Part shown: piece after piece, positions 10,906-21,629 of the stretch
Numbering within the stretch: position 1 is the first letter of the stretch
Layout of the letters: each line of letters starts with the position of its first letter
Translations under genes and position numbers: made by a program
The notes under the pieces: model-generated
Seen by the model: the letters and a program-made list of their open reading frames with translations, nothing else
Database searches by the model: none
What the model was told of the DNA's origin: nothing
Assembly: GCA_020024265.1 (NCBI GenBank)
Contig: JAHHTW010000003.1
Coordinates: 39,492 to 103,491, forward strand
Source: Anaerotignum sp.
GTDB lineage: Bacteria > Bacillota > Clostridia > Lachnospirales > Anaerotignaceae
Reading direction: 5' to 3'
DNA: 64,000 bases

Positions 10906-10943
10906 CCTGTTTTTGATACCAAGCAATAGGACTGTCCTTTTTT
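10899..10943 (+). terminator. Riboswitch-controlled intrinsic terminator
   Basis: Stem GGGCAGTCCT (10899-10908) with AGGACTGTCC (10928-10937), one G-U pair, then six T. The left arm uses the GGGCA of the ZTP aptamer, so folding of the ligand-bound aptamer and of the terminator should exclude each other: an ON switch by antitermination. Confidence 0.8.
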
Positions 10944-10966
10944 GTATGTTTCAAGGAGGTTTTTTC

Positions 10967-11461
10967 ATGAAGAAAATCGGTATTGTAATGGGTAGCGACA
11001 GCGATCTGCCCGTATTGGAAAAAGCAATGACTACATTGGACAAATTTGCAGTACCTTATGAAGTACATGTATACTCTGCACACAGAACACCTGTACAAGC
11101 AAAGGAATTTGCGCAAAATGCAAGAAAAAATGGCTTTGGCGCAATCATTGCGGCAGCCGGTAAGGCAGCGCATTTGGCAGGTGCAATTGCGGCAAATACA
11201 ACGCTGCCTGTGATTGGCATTCCTGTAAAATCCTCTACTTTGGATGGACTGGATGCATTGCTTTCTACGGTACAGATGCCAGGCGGTATTCCGGTAGCAA
11301 CAGTAGCCATTGATGGTGCAGAAAATGCTGCGCTTTTGGCAATTCAAATTTTGGGCGCATCTGATGAAGCGTTGGCACAGAAGCTGGATGCTGCAAGAGC
11401 AGAAGCAGCAGAAAAGGTTCTGGAAAAAAATAAAGCAGTAGAAGCAAAATACAACAAATAA
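10967..11461 (+). CDS. purE: N5-carboxyaminoimidazole ribonucleotide mutase PurE
   Basis: Converts N5-CAIR to CAIR (class I) in purine synthesis. The 164-residue protein has the substrate loop GSDSDLPV, the catalytic-His segment SAHRTP, and the [10 protein letters not shown] and [10 protein letters not shown] motifs. The ATG at 10967 has AAGGAGG upstream; the longer open frame starts within the riboswitch terminator and is not used. No purK follows, so N5-CAIR must be made by a PurK encoded elsewhere, or this PurE uses AIR and CO2 directly. First gene of the pur operon. Confidence 0.94.
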   Translation: MKKIGIVMGSDSDLPVLEKAMTTLDKFAVPYEVHVYSAHRTPVQAKEFAQNARKNGFGAIIAAAGKAAHLAGAIAANTTLPVIGIPVKSSTLDGLDALLSTVQMPGGIPVATVAIDGAENAALLAIQILGASDEALAQKLDAARAEAAEKVLEKNKAVEAKYNK

Positions 11462-11569
11462 AGAAGAAAGACAATCTTTTGGATTGCCTGTGCAATACAA
11501 TTGGGGTAAGCGAGTATCAATCATACAATAGAGAAGGAAAACCAGCAAAAAAGATTGGAGTGTAAAAGA

Positions 11570-13009
11570 ATGAGCAATATTCATGAGGAATGTGGTGTAT
11601 TTGGCGTATATGCAAAGGAAAAGACAGCAGTTGCTTCCACAACATATTATGGTCTGTTTGCATTGCAGCACAGAGGACAGCAAAGTTGTGGGATTGTTGT
11701 CAATGATGATGGTGTATTTCAGTATCATAAGGACGCCGGACTGGTCAACGATGTCTTTACACCGGAAATTCTCAATAAGCTGGGGGAAGGCAATATGGCA
11801 GTGGGTCATGTGCTTTATGGAAAATCCAGCCCTGCTGATCGACTGAATGCACAGCCCATGGTAGTCAACCATATCAAGGGTAAAATGGCACTGTCTCATA
11901 ATGGTAATTTGGTAAATTCTTGTGAATTGCGTGAGGAATTGGAATTACAGGGCTCTATTTTCCATACAACAAGCGATACAGAGGTTATTTCTTATGTGAT
12001 TACAAAGGAGAGATTGCAGGCATCTTCGATTGAAGAAGCGGTAAATCGTGCGATGAATCGCATCAAGGGTGCATATTCGATGGTTGTGATGAGTGCATCC
12101 AAAATGATTGCGGCAAGAGATCCTCATGGCTTCCATCCGCTGTGCTATGGGATTACAGAAGATGGTACATATATCATTGCATCTGAAACATGTGCGCTAG
12201 ATACAGTCAGTGCAAAATTTATAAGAGATATTGAACCTGGCGAAATTGTAGTGTTTGATGGTGACGAAATCCGCAGCATTCGTGACCATGTTGGAGAAAC
12301 CCCCAGACATTTATGTATTTTTGAACACATTTATTTTGCAAGACCAGACTCTATTGTAGATGGTGTGAGCGTACATCGTGCAAGAGTGACAGCAGGTGCT
12401 TGTCTGGCGATGTCCCATCCCGTACAGGCGGACGTTGTGATTGGTGTTCCAGACTCCGGTTTGGATGCAGCGATTGGGTATTCCAGACAGTCTGGTATTC
12501 CTTATGGCATTGGTTTTATCAAAAATAAATATATTGGACGTACATTCATTGCACCAGGACAGAAAACCAGAGAAGACAAAGTAAGAATCAAACTGAATGT
12601 GGTTTCTGAAACAGTAAAGGGCAAACGGGTTGTTTTGGTCGATGACTCCATTGTAAGAGGCACGACATCTGCACGTATTGTAAAGCTTTTGAGAGAAGCA
12701 GGTGCAACAGAAGTGCATATGCTTTCTTCGGCACCTCCCTTCCTGCATCCTTGTTACTATGGTACAGACATTGACTCTCGTGAAAATTTGATTGCTGCAA
12801 ATCATACGATAGAAGAAATCTGTCAGATTATTGATGCGGACAGTGTTGGATATTTGAATTTGGAACATGTTGGAATGCTCATGGGGGTACAGAAGGGCGA
12901 GGGCTATTGCAGTGCTTGTTTTGATGGCTGCTATCCGACAGAGGTACCCTCTAAACCATGTAAACATAGATTTGAAAAAAAGTTAAGTGAAAGGGGAAAA
13001 ACAAAATGA
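11570..13009 (+). CDS. purF: Amidophosphoribosyltransferase PurF
   Basis: First committed purine step: PRPP + glutamine to phosphoribosylamine. The 479-residue Bacillus-type enzyme has a seven-residue propeptide before the catalytic Cys8 ([10 protein letters not shown]), an N-terminal Ntn glutaminase domain, the PRPP motif [13 protein letters not shown], and conserved C-terminal cysteines ([16 protein letters not shown]) expected to hold a [4Fe-4S] cluster. ATG at 11570 has GGAG upstream; an in-frame TTG five codons earlier overlaps that site. Overlaps purM by four bases. Confidence 0.96.
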   Translation: MSNIHEECGVFGVYAKEKTAVASTTYYGLFALQHRGQQSCGIVVNDDGVFQYHKDAGLVNDVFTPEILNKLGEGNMAVGHVLYGKSSPADRLNAQPMVVNHIKGKMALSHNGNLVNSCELREELELQGSIFHTTSDTEVISYVITKERLQASSIEEAVNRAMNRIKGAYSMVVMSASKMIAARDPHGFHPLCYGITEDGTYIIASETCALDTVSAKFIRDIEPGEIVVFDGDEIRSIRDHVGETPRHLCIFEHIYFARPDSIVDGVSVHRARVTAGACLAMSHPVQADVVIGVPDSGLDAAIGYSRQSGIPYGIGFIKNKYIGRTFIAPGQKTREDKVRIKLNVVSETVKGKRVVLVDDSIVRGTTSARIVKLLREAGATEVHMLSSAPPFLHPCYYGTDIDSRENLIAANHTIEEICQIIDADSVGYLNLEHVGMLMGVQKGEGYCSACFDGCYPTEVPSKPCKHRFEKKLSERGKTK

Positions 13010-14043
13010 AAAGCCAGAGTGAAAGCTACAAAGCTGCAGGTGTAGACATTACCGCAGGATACCGAGCAGTGGAACTGATGAAGCAGCATATTGCAAGAAC
13101 AACAACATCTGGTGCAATGTCGGATATTGGTGGCTTCGGCGGTTTGTTTGAAATGGATTTGACAGGCATTGCAAAGCCTGTATTGGTAAGTGGTACAGAT
13201 GGTGTGGGTACCAAGCTGAAACTTGCTTTTTTGATGGATCAGCATGATACGGTAGGTATTGACTGTGTTGCTATGTGTGTCAATGATATCATTTGCTGTG
13301 GTGCAAAGCCGCTGTTCTTTCTGGACTACATCGCAGTAGGCAAAAATTTCCCTGAAAAAATTGCTTCTATCGTATCGGGCGTAGCGGAGGGCTGTGTACA
13401 GTCTGGCGCTTCTCTGATTGGCGGGGAAACCGCAGAAATGCCCGGTTTTTATCCCGAAGATGAATATGACCTTGCTGGTTTTGCAGTAGGTGTGGTAGAC
13501 AAAGATAAAATACTGAATCATAACACCATTCAGCAAGGAGATGTTGTGATTGCACTGCCTTCCAGCGGTGTGCATTCCAATGGTTTCTCTCTGGTACGCC
13601 GTGCGTTGGATGTGGAAAATGCAGATATCAAAACACCTCTTTCAGAGCTGGGAGGCAAATCTATTGGTGAAACACTTTTGGCTCCGACGAAAATTTATGT
13701 AAAACCTATGCTGGCACTGTTTGAAAAAGTGACTGTCAAAGCGGTTTCTCATATTACAGGTGGCGGCTTCTATGAAAATATTCCCAGAAGCATTCCCAAA
13801 GGCTTTGGTGCAAAAATTGAAAAAGATGCATTGCGTATTCCACCTATTTTTGGCATGATTGCAGAAAGAGGCAATATTCCTGAAAGAGATATGTTCAATA
13901 CATTCAATATGGGTGTTGGTATGAGTGTTGTGGTAGCAAAGGAAGACGCAGATCAAGCATTGGAAATTCTGCATGCAAATGGAGAAGATGCATATATCAT
14001 GGGTGAAATCATTACTTCTGAGGAAGGTGTGGTCATATGCTAA
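13006..14043 (+). CDS. purM: Phosphoribosylformylglycinamidine cyclo-ligase PurM
   Basis: ATP-dependent ring closure of FGAM to AIR. 345 residues, normal for the family, starting [15 protein letters not shown]. Shows the [11 protein letters not shown] motif, [11 protein letters not shown], and the glycine-rich [13 protein letters not shown] of the AIR synthase fold. Starts in an ATGA overlap with purF and overlaps purN by seven bases. Confidence 0.96.
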   Translation: MKSQSESYKAAGVDITAGYRAVELMKQHIARTTTSGAMSDIGGFGGLFEMDLTGIAKPVLVSGTDGVGTKLKLAFLMDQHDTVGIDCVAMCVNDIICCGAKPLFFLDYIAVGKNFPEKIASIVSGVAEGCVQSGASLIGGETAEMPGFYPEDEYDLAGFAVGVVDKDKILNHNTIQQGDVVIALPSSGVHSNGFSLVRRALDVENADIKTPLSELGGKSIGETLLAPTKIYVKPMLALFEKVTVKAVSHITGGGFYENIPRSIPKGFGAKIEKDALRIPPIFGMIAERGNIPERDMFNTFNMGVGMSVVVAKEDADQALEILHANGEDAYIMGEIITSEEGVVIC

Positions 14044-14642
14044 AAACAAAAATAGCAGTTTTTGTTTCTGGCGGTGGCACAAATTTACAAGCATTGATTG
14101 ATGCGCAAAAGACAGGTACATTGCATAGCGGTGAGATTGCACTTGTTTTGGCAAGCAATGATCAGGCATACGCACTGAAAAGGGCAGAGCAAAACGATAT
14201 TCCGTATTCTGTTGTCAAACGCAAGGAGTTTGCAACACAAGAGGAATATGAAGCAAAGCTCAAAGCGGTACTTACAGAAAACCAGATTGATTTGATTGTA
14301 TTGGCTGGTTTTATGTCTATATTAAGCGAAAACTTTACCGCAGCTTACCCAAAGCGTATCATCAACATCCATCCTTCTCTCATTCCCTCATTTTGTGGCA
14401 AGGGCTATTATGGCTTAAAAGTACATGAAGCAGCACTTGCTTATGGTGTAAAGGTGACAGGTGCAACGGTGCATTTTGTCAATGAGATTCCGGATGGCGG
14501 CGAAATTTTATTGCAAAAAGCAGTAGCAGTCCACAAGGGAGATACCCCTGAAGTATTGCAGCGCCGTGTGATGGAGGAAGCGGAGTGGGTTTTGCTGCCC
14601 GAGGCAACAGAAATGGTTTCCAAAAGCTTGCAGAAAGGATGA
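14037..14642 (+). CDS. purN: Phosphoribosylglycinamide formyltransferase PurN
   Basis: Transfers the formyl group of 10-formyl-tetrahydrofolate to GAR. 201 residues with the GAR-phosphate loop [10 protein letters not shown] and the catalytic trio Asn110, His112 ([11 protein letters not shown]) and Asp153 (IPDGGE). Overlaps purM and is followed after six bases by the IMP cyclohydrolase gene. Confidence 0.95.
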   Translation: MLKTKIAVFVSGGGTNLQALIDAQKTGTLHSGEIALVLASNDQAYALKRAEQNDIPYSVVKRKEFATQEEYEAKLKAVLTENQIDLIVLAGFMSILSENFTAAYPKRIINIHPSLIPSFCGKGYYGLKVHEAALAYGVKVTGATVHFVNEIPDGGEILLQKAVAVHKGDTPEVLQRRVMEEAEWVLLPEATEMVSKSLQKG

Positions 14643-14648
14643 TTTGCA

Positions 14649-15368
14649 ATGGATATTTATAGAAAAGATGCGATGTCTGCATTGGTAAAGGATAATCCCT
14701 ATGTAGGCAGAGGGATTGTAATTGGTAAAACAGCAGATGCCAAAAAAGCGGCGATTGCATATTTTATTATGGGGCGCAGCGACAACAGCCGCAACCGTGT
14801 ATTTATCGAAAAAGGCGAAGAAGTGATCATTGAACCCTTCGATGTGTCTAAGGTGGAAGATCCTTCTTTGATCATTTATTCTCCCATAAAAAAATGGGAA
14901 AATCAGCTGATTGTAACAAATGGCGATCAGACAGATACCATTTATGACTATATCAAAGACGGAAAAGGCTTTGAGCAGGCGCTGGAAACAAGAACCTTTG
15001 AGCCGGATGCACCAAATTTTACGCCTAGGATCAGTGGCATGCTGACATTTGCCGATCAGGATTTTACATATAAAATGAGTATTCTCAAAAGTGCGGATGC
15101 ACAGGGAAGCGCTTGCAGCCGCTATACGTTCTCCTATGCTGCAACAGCGGGACTGGGGCATTTCATTCATACTTATGCAGGAGATGGCAATCCGCTGCCG
15201 ACATTCCAAGGCGAGCCGGAGCGTGTAGATATTCCCAATGACATTGATGCTTTTCTGAACGATATTTGGGAAAACCTGAACGATGAAAATAAGATTTCCA
15301 TTTATGTAAGAATGATTGACTTGGAAACAGGCGTCGTGGAAAACCGTATGATCAACAAAAACAAATAA
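14649..15368 (+). CDS. IMP cyclohydrolase, stand-alone PurO-like family
   Basis: A 239-residue protein of the PurO-like/IMPCH type that closes FAICAR to IMP. Family features seen are the N-terminal NPYVGRGIVIG, IAYFIMGRSDNSRNRVF and the AGMLTF-like SGMLTFADQDF. It lacks the MGS-like cyclohydrolase fold of bifunctional PurH. Its place between purN and a separate AICAR transformylase supports the role. PurO was first described in Archaea; homologues occur in Clostridia. Six bases after purN. Seventy-five bases follow before the next gene, with an imperfect hairpin (GC-rich, no T-run) near 15373-15411. Confidence 0.85.
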   Translation: MDIYRKDAMSALVKDNPYVGRGIVIGKTADAKKAAIAYFIMGRSDNSRNRVFIEKGEEVIIEPFDVSKVEDPSLIIYSPIKKWENQLIVTNGDQTDTIYDYIKDGKGFEQALETRTFEPDAPNFTPRISGMLTFADQDFTYKMSILKSADAQGSACSRYTFSYAATAGLGHFIHTYAGDGNPLPTFQGEPERVDIPNDIDAFLNDIWENLNDENKISIYVRMIDLETGVVENRMINKNK

Positions 15369-15443
15369 GAACGCAAACAGCAGCTGCCCCCAAATATTGG
15401 CGGTGGCTGTCTGTGCATCAAACCTTAAGGAGGAAAACATCAA

Positions 15444-16628
15444 ATGAAAGAATTTGAATTGAAGTATGGCTGTAATCCCAATCAGAAGCCTGCAAAAATT
15501 ATGATGACAGATGGCAGAGAATTGCCCATCGAGATTCTCAATGGTAAACCCGGCTATATCAACTTTCTGGATGCTTTTAACAGCTGGCAGCTGGTAAAGG
15601 AATTAAAGGAGGCGCTGAATATGCCTGCGGCAACCTCCTTCAAGCATGTAAGCCCTACCTCTGCGGCTGTTGGTGTACCTATGAGTGCAGCATTGAAAAA
15701 AGCTTGCTTTGTCGATGATATTGAGGGGCTTGATGATTCTCCGATTGCTTTGGCATATGCAAGAGCAAGAGGGACAGATCGTATGTGCTCTTTTGGTGAC
15801 TGGGTAGCGTTGAGCGATGTTTGTGACGAAGTAACTGCACGTATTTTGAAACGAGAGGTGTCTGATGGTATCATTGCACCGGGCTATACACAGGAAGCAT
15901 TGGAAATCCTCAAGGGTAAGAAAAAAGGCAATTACAATATTGTAAAGATTGATCCAAACTATGTACCGCAAGAACAGGAGCGCAAGCAGGTGTACGGGAT
16001 TACATTTGAGCAGGGAAGAAACAATTTTTGCATCAACCATGATTTGCTCAAAGATATTGTAACAGAAAATAAGGATTTGCCGGAAAATGCAAAGCGTGAT
16101 TTGATCGTTTCCTTGATTACATTGAAATATACACAGTCCAATTCTGTATGTTTCGCAAAGGATGGACAGGCAATCGGTGTTGGTGCAGGTCAGCAGTCCC
16201 GCATCCATTGTACCAGATTGGCAGGGGACAAGGCGGATGTATGGCACTTGCGCCAGCATGAAAAGGTACTGAATCTTCCATTCTTGCCTACGGTAGGCAG
16301 ACCGGATAGAGATAATACCATTGATGTATATATCTCTGATGATTATGAAGACGTACTGGCAGATGGTGCATGGCAGAGGTTGTTCTCTGAAAAACCTGAG
16401 CCTTTGACCAGAGAAGAAAAGAAAGCATATCTTGCTACCATAAGCGGCGTATCTGTTGGCAGCGATGCATTCTTCCCGTTTGGTGATAACATTGAAAGAG
16501 CAGCAAAGAGCGGTGTATCCTATGTTGCAGAACCGGGTGGCTCCATTCGTGATGACAATGTCATTGAAACCTGCAACAAATTCCATATGGTTATGGCATT
16601 TACTGGTATGAGATTGTTCCATCACTAA
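15444..16628 (+). CDS. purH: AICAR transformylase, stand-alone (PurH C-terminal domain only)
   Basis: Formylates AICAR to FAICAR with 10-formyl-THF. At 394 residues it corresponds to the AICARFT half of bifunctional PurH and has no N-terminal cyclohydrolase domain. The catalytic Lys67-His68 pair lies in SFKHVSPTSAAVG (KHVNP in classical PurH); other family motifs are YTQSNSVCFAKDGQAIGVGAGQQSR and the C-terminal SDAFFPFGDNIERA and PGGSIRDDNVI. A good AAGGAGG precedes the ATG. Followed by purD after 20 bp. Confidence 0.92.
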   Translation: MKEFELKYGCNPNQKPAKIMMTDGRELPIEILNGKPGYINFLDAFNSWQLVKELKEALNMPAATSFKHVSPTSAAVGVPMSAALKKACFVDDIEGLDDSPIALAYARARGTDRMCSFGDWVALSDVCDEVTARILKREVSDGIIAPGYTQEALEILKGKKKGNYNIVKIDPNYVPQEQERKQVYGITFEQGRNNFCINHDLLKDIVTENKDLPENAKRDLIVSLITLKYTQSNSVCFAKDGQAIGVGAGQQSRIHCTRLAGDKADVWHLRQHEKVLNLPFLPTVGRPDRDNTIDVYISDDYEDVLADGAWQRLFSEKPEPLTREEKKAYLATISGVSVGSDAFFPFGDNIERAAKSGVSYVAEPGGSIRDDNVIETCNKFHMVMAFTGMRLFHH

Positions 16629-16648
16629 AAAGCTAGGAGGTTTTCAGT

Positions 16649-17911
16649 ATGAAAGTAATGGTTGTTGGCGGTGGCGGCAGAGAGCATGCCATTGTGAAGA
16701 AGATCAAAGAAAATTCTGCGGTAACAGAAATATATGCTTTGCCCGGAAATGGCGGTATTGCACAGGATGCAGTCTGTGTGGACATTGCAGCAAAGGATTT
16801 GGATGGCATTGCAGTATTTGCAAAAGAAAAACAGATTGATTTTGCTGTTGTGGCGCCGGATGATCCTTTGGTGCTGGGTGCAGTCGATGTGCTGGAAGCA
16901 CTGGGGATTCCCTGTTTTGGTCCAAATAAAAAAGCAGCAATCTTAGAAGGCAGCAAGGTGTTTTCAAAAGATCTGATGAAAAAATACAACATTCCAACTG
17001 CACAGTATGCAGTGTTTGATGATCCGCAAAAAGCAATGGAATATTTGAAAACAGCACCTTTGCCCACAGTCATCAAAGCCGATGGCTTGGCATTGGGCAA
17101 AGGCGTTATCATTGCAGAAAGCAGAGAAGAGGCACTGAATGCCGTACATACCATTATGGAAGATAAGGTTTTTGGTGCAAGCGGTGATCATATCGTGGTA
17201 GAGGAGTTTTTGACTGGCCCCGAAGTATCTGTACTTGCATTTACAGATGGCAAAACCATGATTCCTATGGTTTCCTCTATGGATCATAAGCGTGCATTGG
17301 ATGGAGATAAAGGTCTGAATACAGGCGGTATGGGAACCATTGCCCCCAATCCATACTATACAGAAGCTCTGGCAGAGGAATGTATGAAAACCATTTTCCT
17401 GCCAACGATGGAAGCCATGAATCAGGAAGGCAGAACCTTTAAGGGGTGCTTGTATTTTGGATTGATGCTGACATCAGACGGTCCCAAGGTAATCGAATAC
17501 AACTGCCGTTTTGGCGATCCCGAAACACAGGTGGTACTGCCTTTGCTGGAAAGTGATTTGCTGAGCATCATGCAGCATATTGCGCATGGTACGCTGGCAG
17601 ATGCGGAAGTGAAATTCAGCAAAAAATCCGCTTGCTGCGTCATTATGGCTTCCGAAGGCTATCCGGGAAAATATGAAAGCGGCTATGAAATCACATTGCC
17701 ACAACATTGCGATCGCATCTTTGTTGCAGGTGCAAAAATAAAGGATGGCAAGCTGGTCACAGGTGGCGGTCGTGTATTGGGTGTAACAGAAATTGCAGAT
17801 ACATTGCAAGAAGCAATAGATCAAGCATATGTGTCTGTACAGAATGTACATTTTGCAAATGCGTATTATCGAAAGGATATTGGACAAAAAGCCCTTGCGG
17901 CGGAGGTGTAA
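16649..17911 (+). CDS. purD: Phosphoribosylamine-glycine ligase PurD
   Basis: ATP-dependent joining of phosphoribosylamine and glycine to GAR. 420 residues with the N-terminal VVGGGGREHAI loop, an ATP-grasp core (IKADGLALGKGV, VVEEFLTGPEVSVLAF) and the GLNTGGMGTIAPNP and EYNCRFGDPETQ motifs. AGGAGG precedes the start. Separated from purL by two bases. Confidence 0.96.
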   Translation: MKVMVVGGGGREHAIVKKIKENSAVTEIYALPGNGGIAQDAVCVDIAAKDLDGIAVFAKEKQIDFAVVAPDDPLVLGAVDVLEALGIPCFGPNKKAAILEGSKVFSKDLMKKYNIPTAQYAVFDDPQKAMEYLKTAPLPTVIKADGLALGKGVIIAESREEALNAVHTIMEDKVFGASGDHIVVEEFLTGPEVSVLAFTDGKTMIPMVSSMDHKRALDGDKGLNTGGMGTIAPNPYYTEALAEECMKTIFLPTMEAMNQEGRTFKGCLYFGLMLTSDGPKVIEYNCRFGDPETQVVLPLLESDLLSIMQHIAHGTLADAEVKFSKKSACCVIMASEGYPGKYESGYEITLPQHCDRIFVAGAKIKDGKLVTGGGRVLGVTEIADTLQEAIDQAYVSVQNVHFANAYYRKDIGQKALAAEV

Positions 17912-17913
17912 AA

Positions 17914-20900
17914 ATGGTTTACAGAATTTATGTAGAAAAGAAAAAAGGCTTGCAGACGGAAGCGGATGGTTTGCGTAATGACCTTGTTCATCTGCTGGGT
18001 ATCCAAAATTTGACCGGTCTGCGTCTGCTCAATCGTTATGATGTAGAGCATATAGAAAAGGATTTATTTGAAAAATGCAAGACAACCGTATTTTCTGAAC
18101 CTCAGCTGGATGATTTGCTGGATGAAATTCCACAAGATGGTGCAAGGGTATTTGCAGTGGAATTTTTGCCAGGTCAATTCGATCAGCGTGCAAACTCCGC
18201 AGCAGAATGTATCCAGATTATATCCAAGCAGGAACGCCCGCTGGTAAAGAGTGCAACCGTATATCTGCTCTATGGCAATTTGACAGAGGTAGAGGTAGAT
18301 GCAATCAAAAAATATGTCATCAATCCAGTGGAATCCAGAGAGGCTGCACTTGATCCTTTTGATACATTGGAAGTGGTTTATGATATTCCGACAGAAGTTG
18401 CAACACTGGATGGTTTCTGTCAGATGGATGAATCTGCATTGGCTCAGTTTGTTGCAGATATGGGTCTTGCGATGGATCTGGATGATATCAAAGTGTGCCA
18501 GAATTATTTCCAAAGTGAACATAGAGATCCGACCATTACAGAAATCAAAATGATTGATACATACTGGTCTGACCATTGCCGTCACACCACATTCCAGACA
18601 ACGATTGATCGTGTGCGTTTTGAAGATCCTATTTTGGAAAAGGCTTATGCAGAATACCTCGAAACTAGAAAAGCAATTGGTAGAACAAAACCCATCAATT
18701 TGATGGATATGGGTACGATTGTAGCAAAACTGTTGAAAAAAGAGGGCAAGCTTGATAAACTGGATGAATCTGAAGAAATCAATGCCTGCACAGTAAAAAT
18801 TGATGTAGAGGTAGATGACAGAATAGAAAAATGGCTGTTGCTGTTTAAAAATGAAACACATAACCATCCAACAGAAATTGAACCTTTTGGTGGTGCAGCA
18901 ACCTGTATCGGTGGTGCAATCCGTGATCCTTTGAGCGGTCGTTCCTATGTATATGCGGCAATGCGTGTAACAGGTGCAGCAAATCCTTTGCTTCCAGTTT
19001 CCGAAACACTCGCAGGCAAACTGCCTCAGCGTAAAATTGTCACAACCGCAGCAGCAGGGTACAGCTCTTATGGCAACCAGATTGGTCTGGCTACCGGACA
19101 GGTAGATGAATTGTACCATGACGGCTATGTGGCAAAAAGAATGGAAATTGGCGCAGTCATTGGTGCAGCACCGGCAGAAAATGTACGTAGAGAACGCCCT
19201 GTGGATACAGATATTGTTATTTTGTTGGGCGGTAAAACCGGTCGTGACGGCTGTGGTGGTGCAACCGGATCTTCCAAATCTCATACATTGCAGTCCTTGG
19301 AAAGCTGTGGTGCAGAGGTACAGAAGGGCAATGCGCCGGAAGAAAGAAAGCTGCAAAGGTTGTTCCGTAACAAAGAGGCTTCTCAGCTGATTAAGCGTTG
19401 TAATGATTTTGGTGCCGGCGGTGTTTCTGTAGCGATTGGTGAGCTGGCAGACGGTTTGGAAATCAATCTCAATGCGGTACCCAAAAAATATGAAGGCTTG
19501 GATGGTACAGAGCTGGCAATCAGCGAATCTCAGGAACGTATGGCAGTTGTGGTAGCTGCAAAGGACGTAGAACGTTTCAAAGAACTGGCTTATAGCGAAA
19601 ACCTTGAAGCAACCGTTGTTGCAGAGGTAAAAGAAAAGCCTTATCTGGTCATGAATTGGAATGGCAAACAGATTGTCAATATCTCTCGTGCATTCTTGGA
19701 CTCCAATGGTGCAGAAAAACATATTGATGTAGAACTGTCAGCACCTGAGAAGTACGATAAGACAATCCCCAGTGATTTTGAAGAAGCATATCTGGATTTG
19801 GCAGGAGATTTGAATGTTTGCTCCAAACGAGGTTTGTCTGAACGCTTTGATTCCACCATTGGTGCAGGAACCGTATTGATGCCTTTTGGTGGCAAGAATC
19901 AACGTACACCCATTCAGGCAATGGTCAATAAAATATCTATGGAAAAAGCGGATGCAACAACATGCTCTGTGATGGCTTGGGGATATAATCCGTTTATCGC
20001 AGAAAAAAGTCCTTACCATAGTGCATACTTGGCAGTGGTGGAATCTGTTTCCAAATTAGTGGCAACGGGTGCGAAATTTGAAGATGTATATTTATCCTTC
20101 CAGGAATATTTTGAAAAATTGCAGAAAGATCCTAAGCGTTGGGGCAAGCCTATGGCAGCGCTTTTGGGTGCATTTATGGCTCAGAAGGGTCTGGAAATTG
20201 CAGCCATTGGCGGAAAAGATTCCATGAGCGGCACATTTGAACAGATCAATGTACCACCTACATTGGTTTCTTTTGCAGTTACAACAGAGCGTGTGGACAA
20301 CATTCTTTCTCCGGAATGGAAACAGGCGGGGCATCGTGTGGTACTGGTAAAACCGGAATACGATGAAAGCGGTCTGCCTACCACAGACAGCCTGAAAGCA
20401 GTATTTGCACAGGTAAATGGCTTGATGCGGGAAGGCAAGGTTGTTGCAGCATATACACCAACCTATGGTGGCATTGCAGAAGCGGTTTTGAAGATGGCAA
20501 TGGGCAATGATATTGGCTTTACCTATGCCGAAGGCTTGACACAGGAAGATATTTTTGGCTATTGCTATGGATCTTTTGTACTTGAGCTGACAAATGATGA
20601 AGCAGTTGGTGTTCAGCTGGGTATCACCGGCGGGGATGCGATTGTCAAAGATGGTGTTTCCATTCCTTTGTCCAAACTGTATCAGATATATGAAGAAAAG
20701 CTGGAACCCATCTATGCATGCAACATCGAAACAGAGAAGAAGGACATTCCTACCATCAGCTATCAGGCGAAGAATATTGCAAAACCTCGTCTGAGCTTTG
20801 CAAAACCGAAGGTACTGATACCGGTATTCCCAGGCACAAACTGTGAATATGATTCTGCAAAGGCAATGGAAAAAGCAGGTGCAGAGGCAGAAATTTTTGT

Positions 20901-21600
20901 CATCAATAACCTGTCCGCAGCTGGTATTGCACATTCTGTAGAAACATTTGCCAAGAAGCTGTCAGATAGTCAAATGATTTTCATCCCTGGTGGTTTTTCT
21001 GGTGGGGATGAACCGGATGGCTCTGGAAAATTCATTACCGCATTCTTCCGTAATCCGGAGGTAAAAGAAGCTGTTACCAATTTATTGGAGGAAAAGGATG
21101 GTTTGATTTGTGGCATTTGCAACGGTTTCCAAGCATTGATTAAGCTAGGACTGGTACCTTACGGCAAGATCATTGATACAGATGAAAATTGCCCGACACT
21201 GACTTACAATACCATTCATAGACATCAATCCAAACTGGTACGTGTACGTCTGTCATCTAATCAATCTCCTTGGTTATCCAATGTATCCACAGGTGATATT
21301 TTTACAGTGCCCATTTCCCATGGGGAAGGTCGCTTGCTGGCAGATGAAGCACTCCTGCGACAGTTGGCAGACAATGGTCAAATCTTGACACAGTATGTAG
21401 ATCAGGCTGGTCAGCCAACCAATGACATTCAGTACAATCCCAATGGTTCTGCTTGGGCGGTAGAGGGCTTACTCTCTCCGGATGGTCGTGTGCTGGGTAA
21501 AATGGGACATTCCGAACGTATTGCAAATGGCTTGTACCGCAATGTACCAGGCGAATTTGATATGAAATTGTTCCGCTCCGCAGTAGATTATTGGAAGTAA
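17914..21600 (+). CDS. purL: Phosphoribosylformylglycinamidine synthase PurL, single-chain
   Basis: Glutamine-dependent conversion of FGAR to FGAM. The 1228-residue chain contains the N-terminal PurS-like part, two AIRS-like halves (DHCRHTTF, KNETHNHPTEIEPFGGA, GGKDSMSG) and a C-terminal class I glutaminase with nucleophile Cys1069 (ICNGFQ) and His1136/Glu1138 (SHGEGRL). It is therefore the large one-piece form, not the split PurS-PurQ-PurL of Bacillus. The ATG at 17914 has GGAGGTG; the frame runs open further upstream inside purD. Last gene of the operon; purB, purC and purK are absent here. Confidence 0.95.
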   Translation: MVYRIYVEKKKGLQTEADGLRNDLVHLLGIQNLTGLRLLNRYDVEHIEKDLFEKCKTTVFSEPQLDDLLDEIPQDGARVFAVEFLPGQFDQRANSAAECIQIISKQERPLVKSATVYLLYGNLTEVEVDAIKKYVINPVESREAALDPFDTLEVVYDIPTEVATLDGFCQMDESALAQFVADMGLAMDLDDIKVCQNYFQSEHRDPTITEIKMIDTYWSDHCRHTTFQTTIDRVRFEDPILEKAYAEYLETRKAIGRTKPINLMDMGTIVAKLLKKEGKLDKLDESEEINACTVKIDVEVDDRIEKWLLLFKNETHNHPTEIEPFGGAATCIGGAIRDPLSGRSYVYAAMRVTGAANPLLPVSETLAGKLPQRKIVTTAAAGYSSYGNQIGLATGQVDELYHDGYVAKRMEIGAVIGAAPAENVRRERPVDTDIVILLGGKTGRDGCGGATGSSKSHTLQSLESCGAEVQKGNAPEERKLQRLFRNKEASQLIKRCNDFGAGGVSVAIGELADGLEINLNAVPKKYEGLDGTELAISESQERMAVVVAAKDVERFKELAYSENLEATVVAEVKEKPYLVMNWNGKQIVNISRAFLDSNGAEKHIDVELSAPEKYDKTIPSDFEEAYLDLAGDLNVCSKRGLSERFDSTIGAGTVLMPFGGKNQRTPIQAMVNKISMEKADATTCSVMAWGYNPFIAEKSPYHSAYLAVVESVSKLVATGAKFEDVYLSFQEYFEKLQKDPKRWGKPMAALLGAFMAQKGLEIAAIGGKDSMSGTFEQINVPPTLVSFAVTTERVDNILSPEWKQAGHRVVLVKPEYDESGLPTTDSLKAVFAQVNGLMREGKVVAAYTPTYGGIAEAVLKMAMGNDIGFTYAEGLTQEDIFGYCYGSFVLELTNDEAVGVQLGITGGDAIVKDGVSIPLSKLYQIYEEKLEPIYACNIETEKKDIPTISYQAKNIAKPRLSFAKPKVLIPVFPGTNCEYDSAKAMEKAGAEAEIFVINNLSAAGIAHSVETFAKKLSDSQMIFIPGGFSGGDEPDGSGKFITAFFRNPEVKEAVTNLLEEKDGLICGICNGFQALIKLGLVPYGKIIDTDENCPTLTYNTIHRHQSKLVRVRLSSNQSPWLSNVSTGDIFTVPISHGEGRLLADEALLRQLADNGQILTQYVDQAGQPTNDIQYNPNGSAWAVEGLLSPDGRVLGKMGHSERIANGLYRNVPGEFDMKLFRSAVDYWK

Positions 21601-21629
21601 CAAAGAAAATACGGGTTCATGTTAAGACC

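Noticed and set aside
10859..11899. 346-codon minus-strand frame across the riboswitch, purE and purF
   Set aside because: Antisense to conserved genes and to the ZTP aptamer; composition typical of shadow frames.
18064..19722. 552-codon open frame on the minus strand inside purL
   Set aside because: Opposite-strand shadow of a certain gene: Cys/Phe/His-rich, no domain, no ribosome site.
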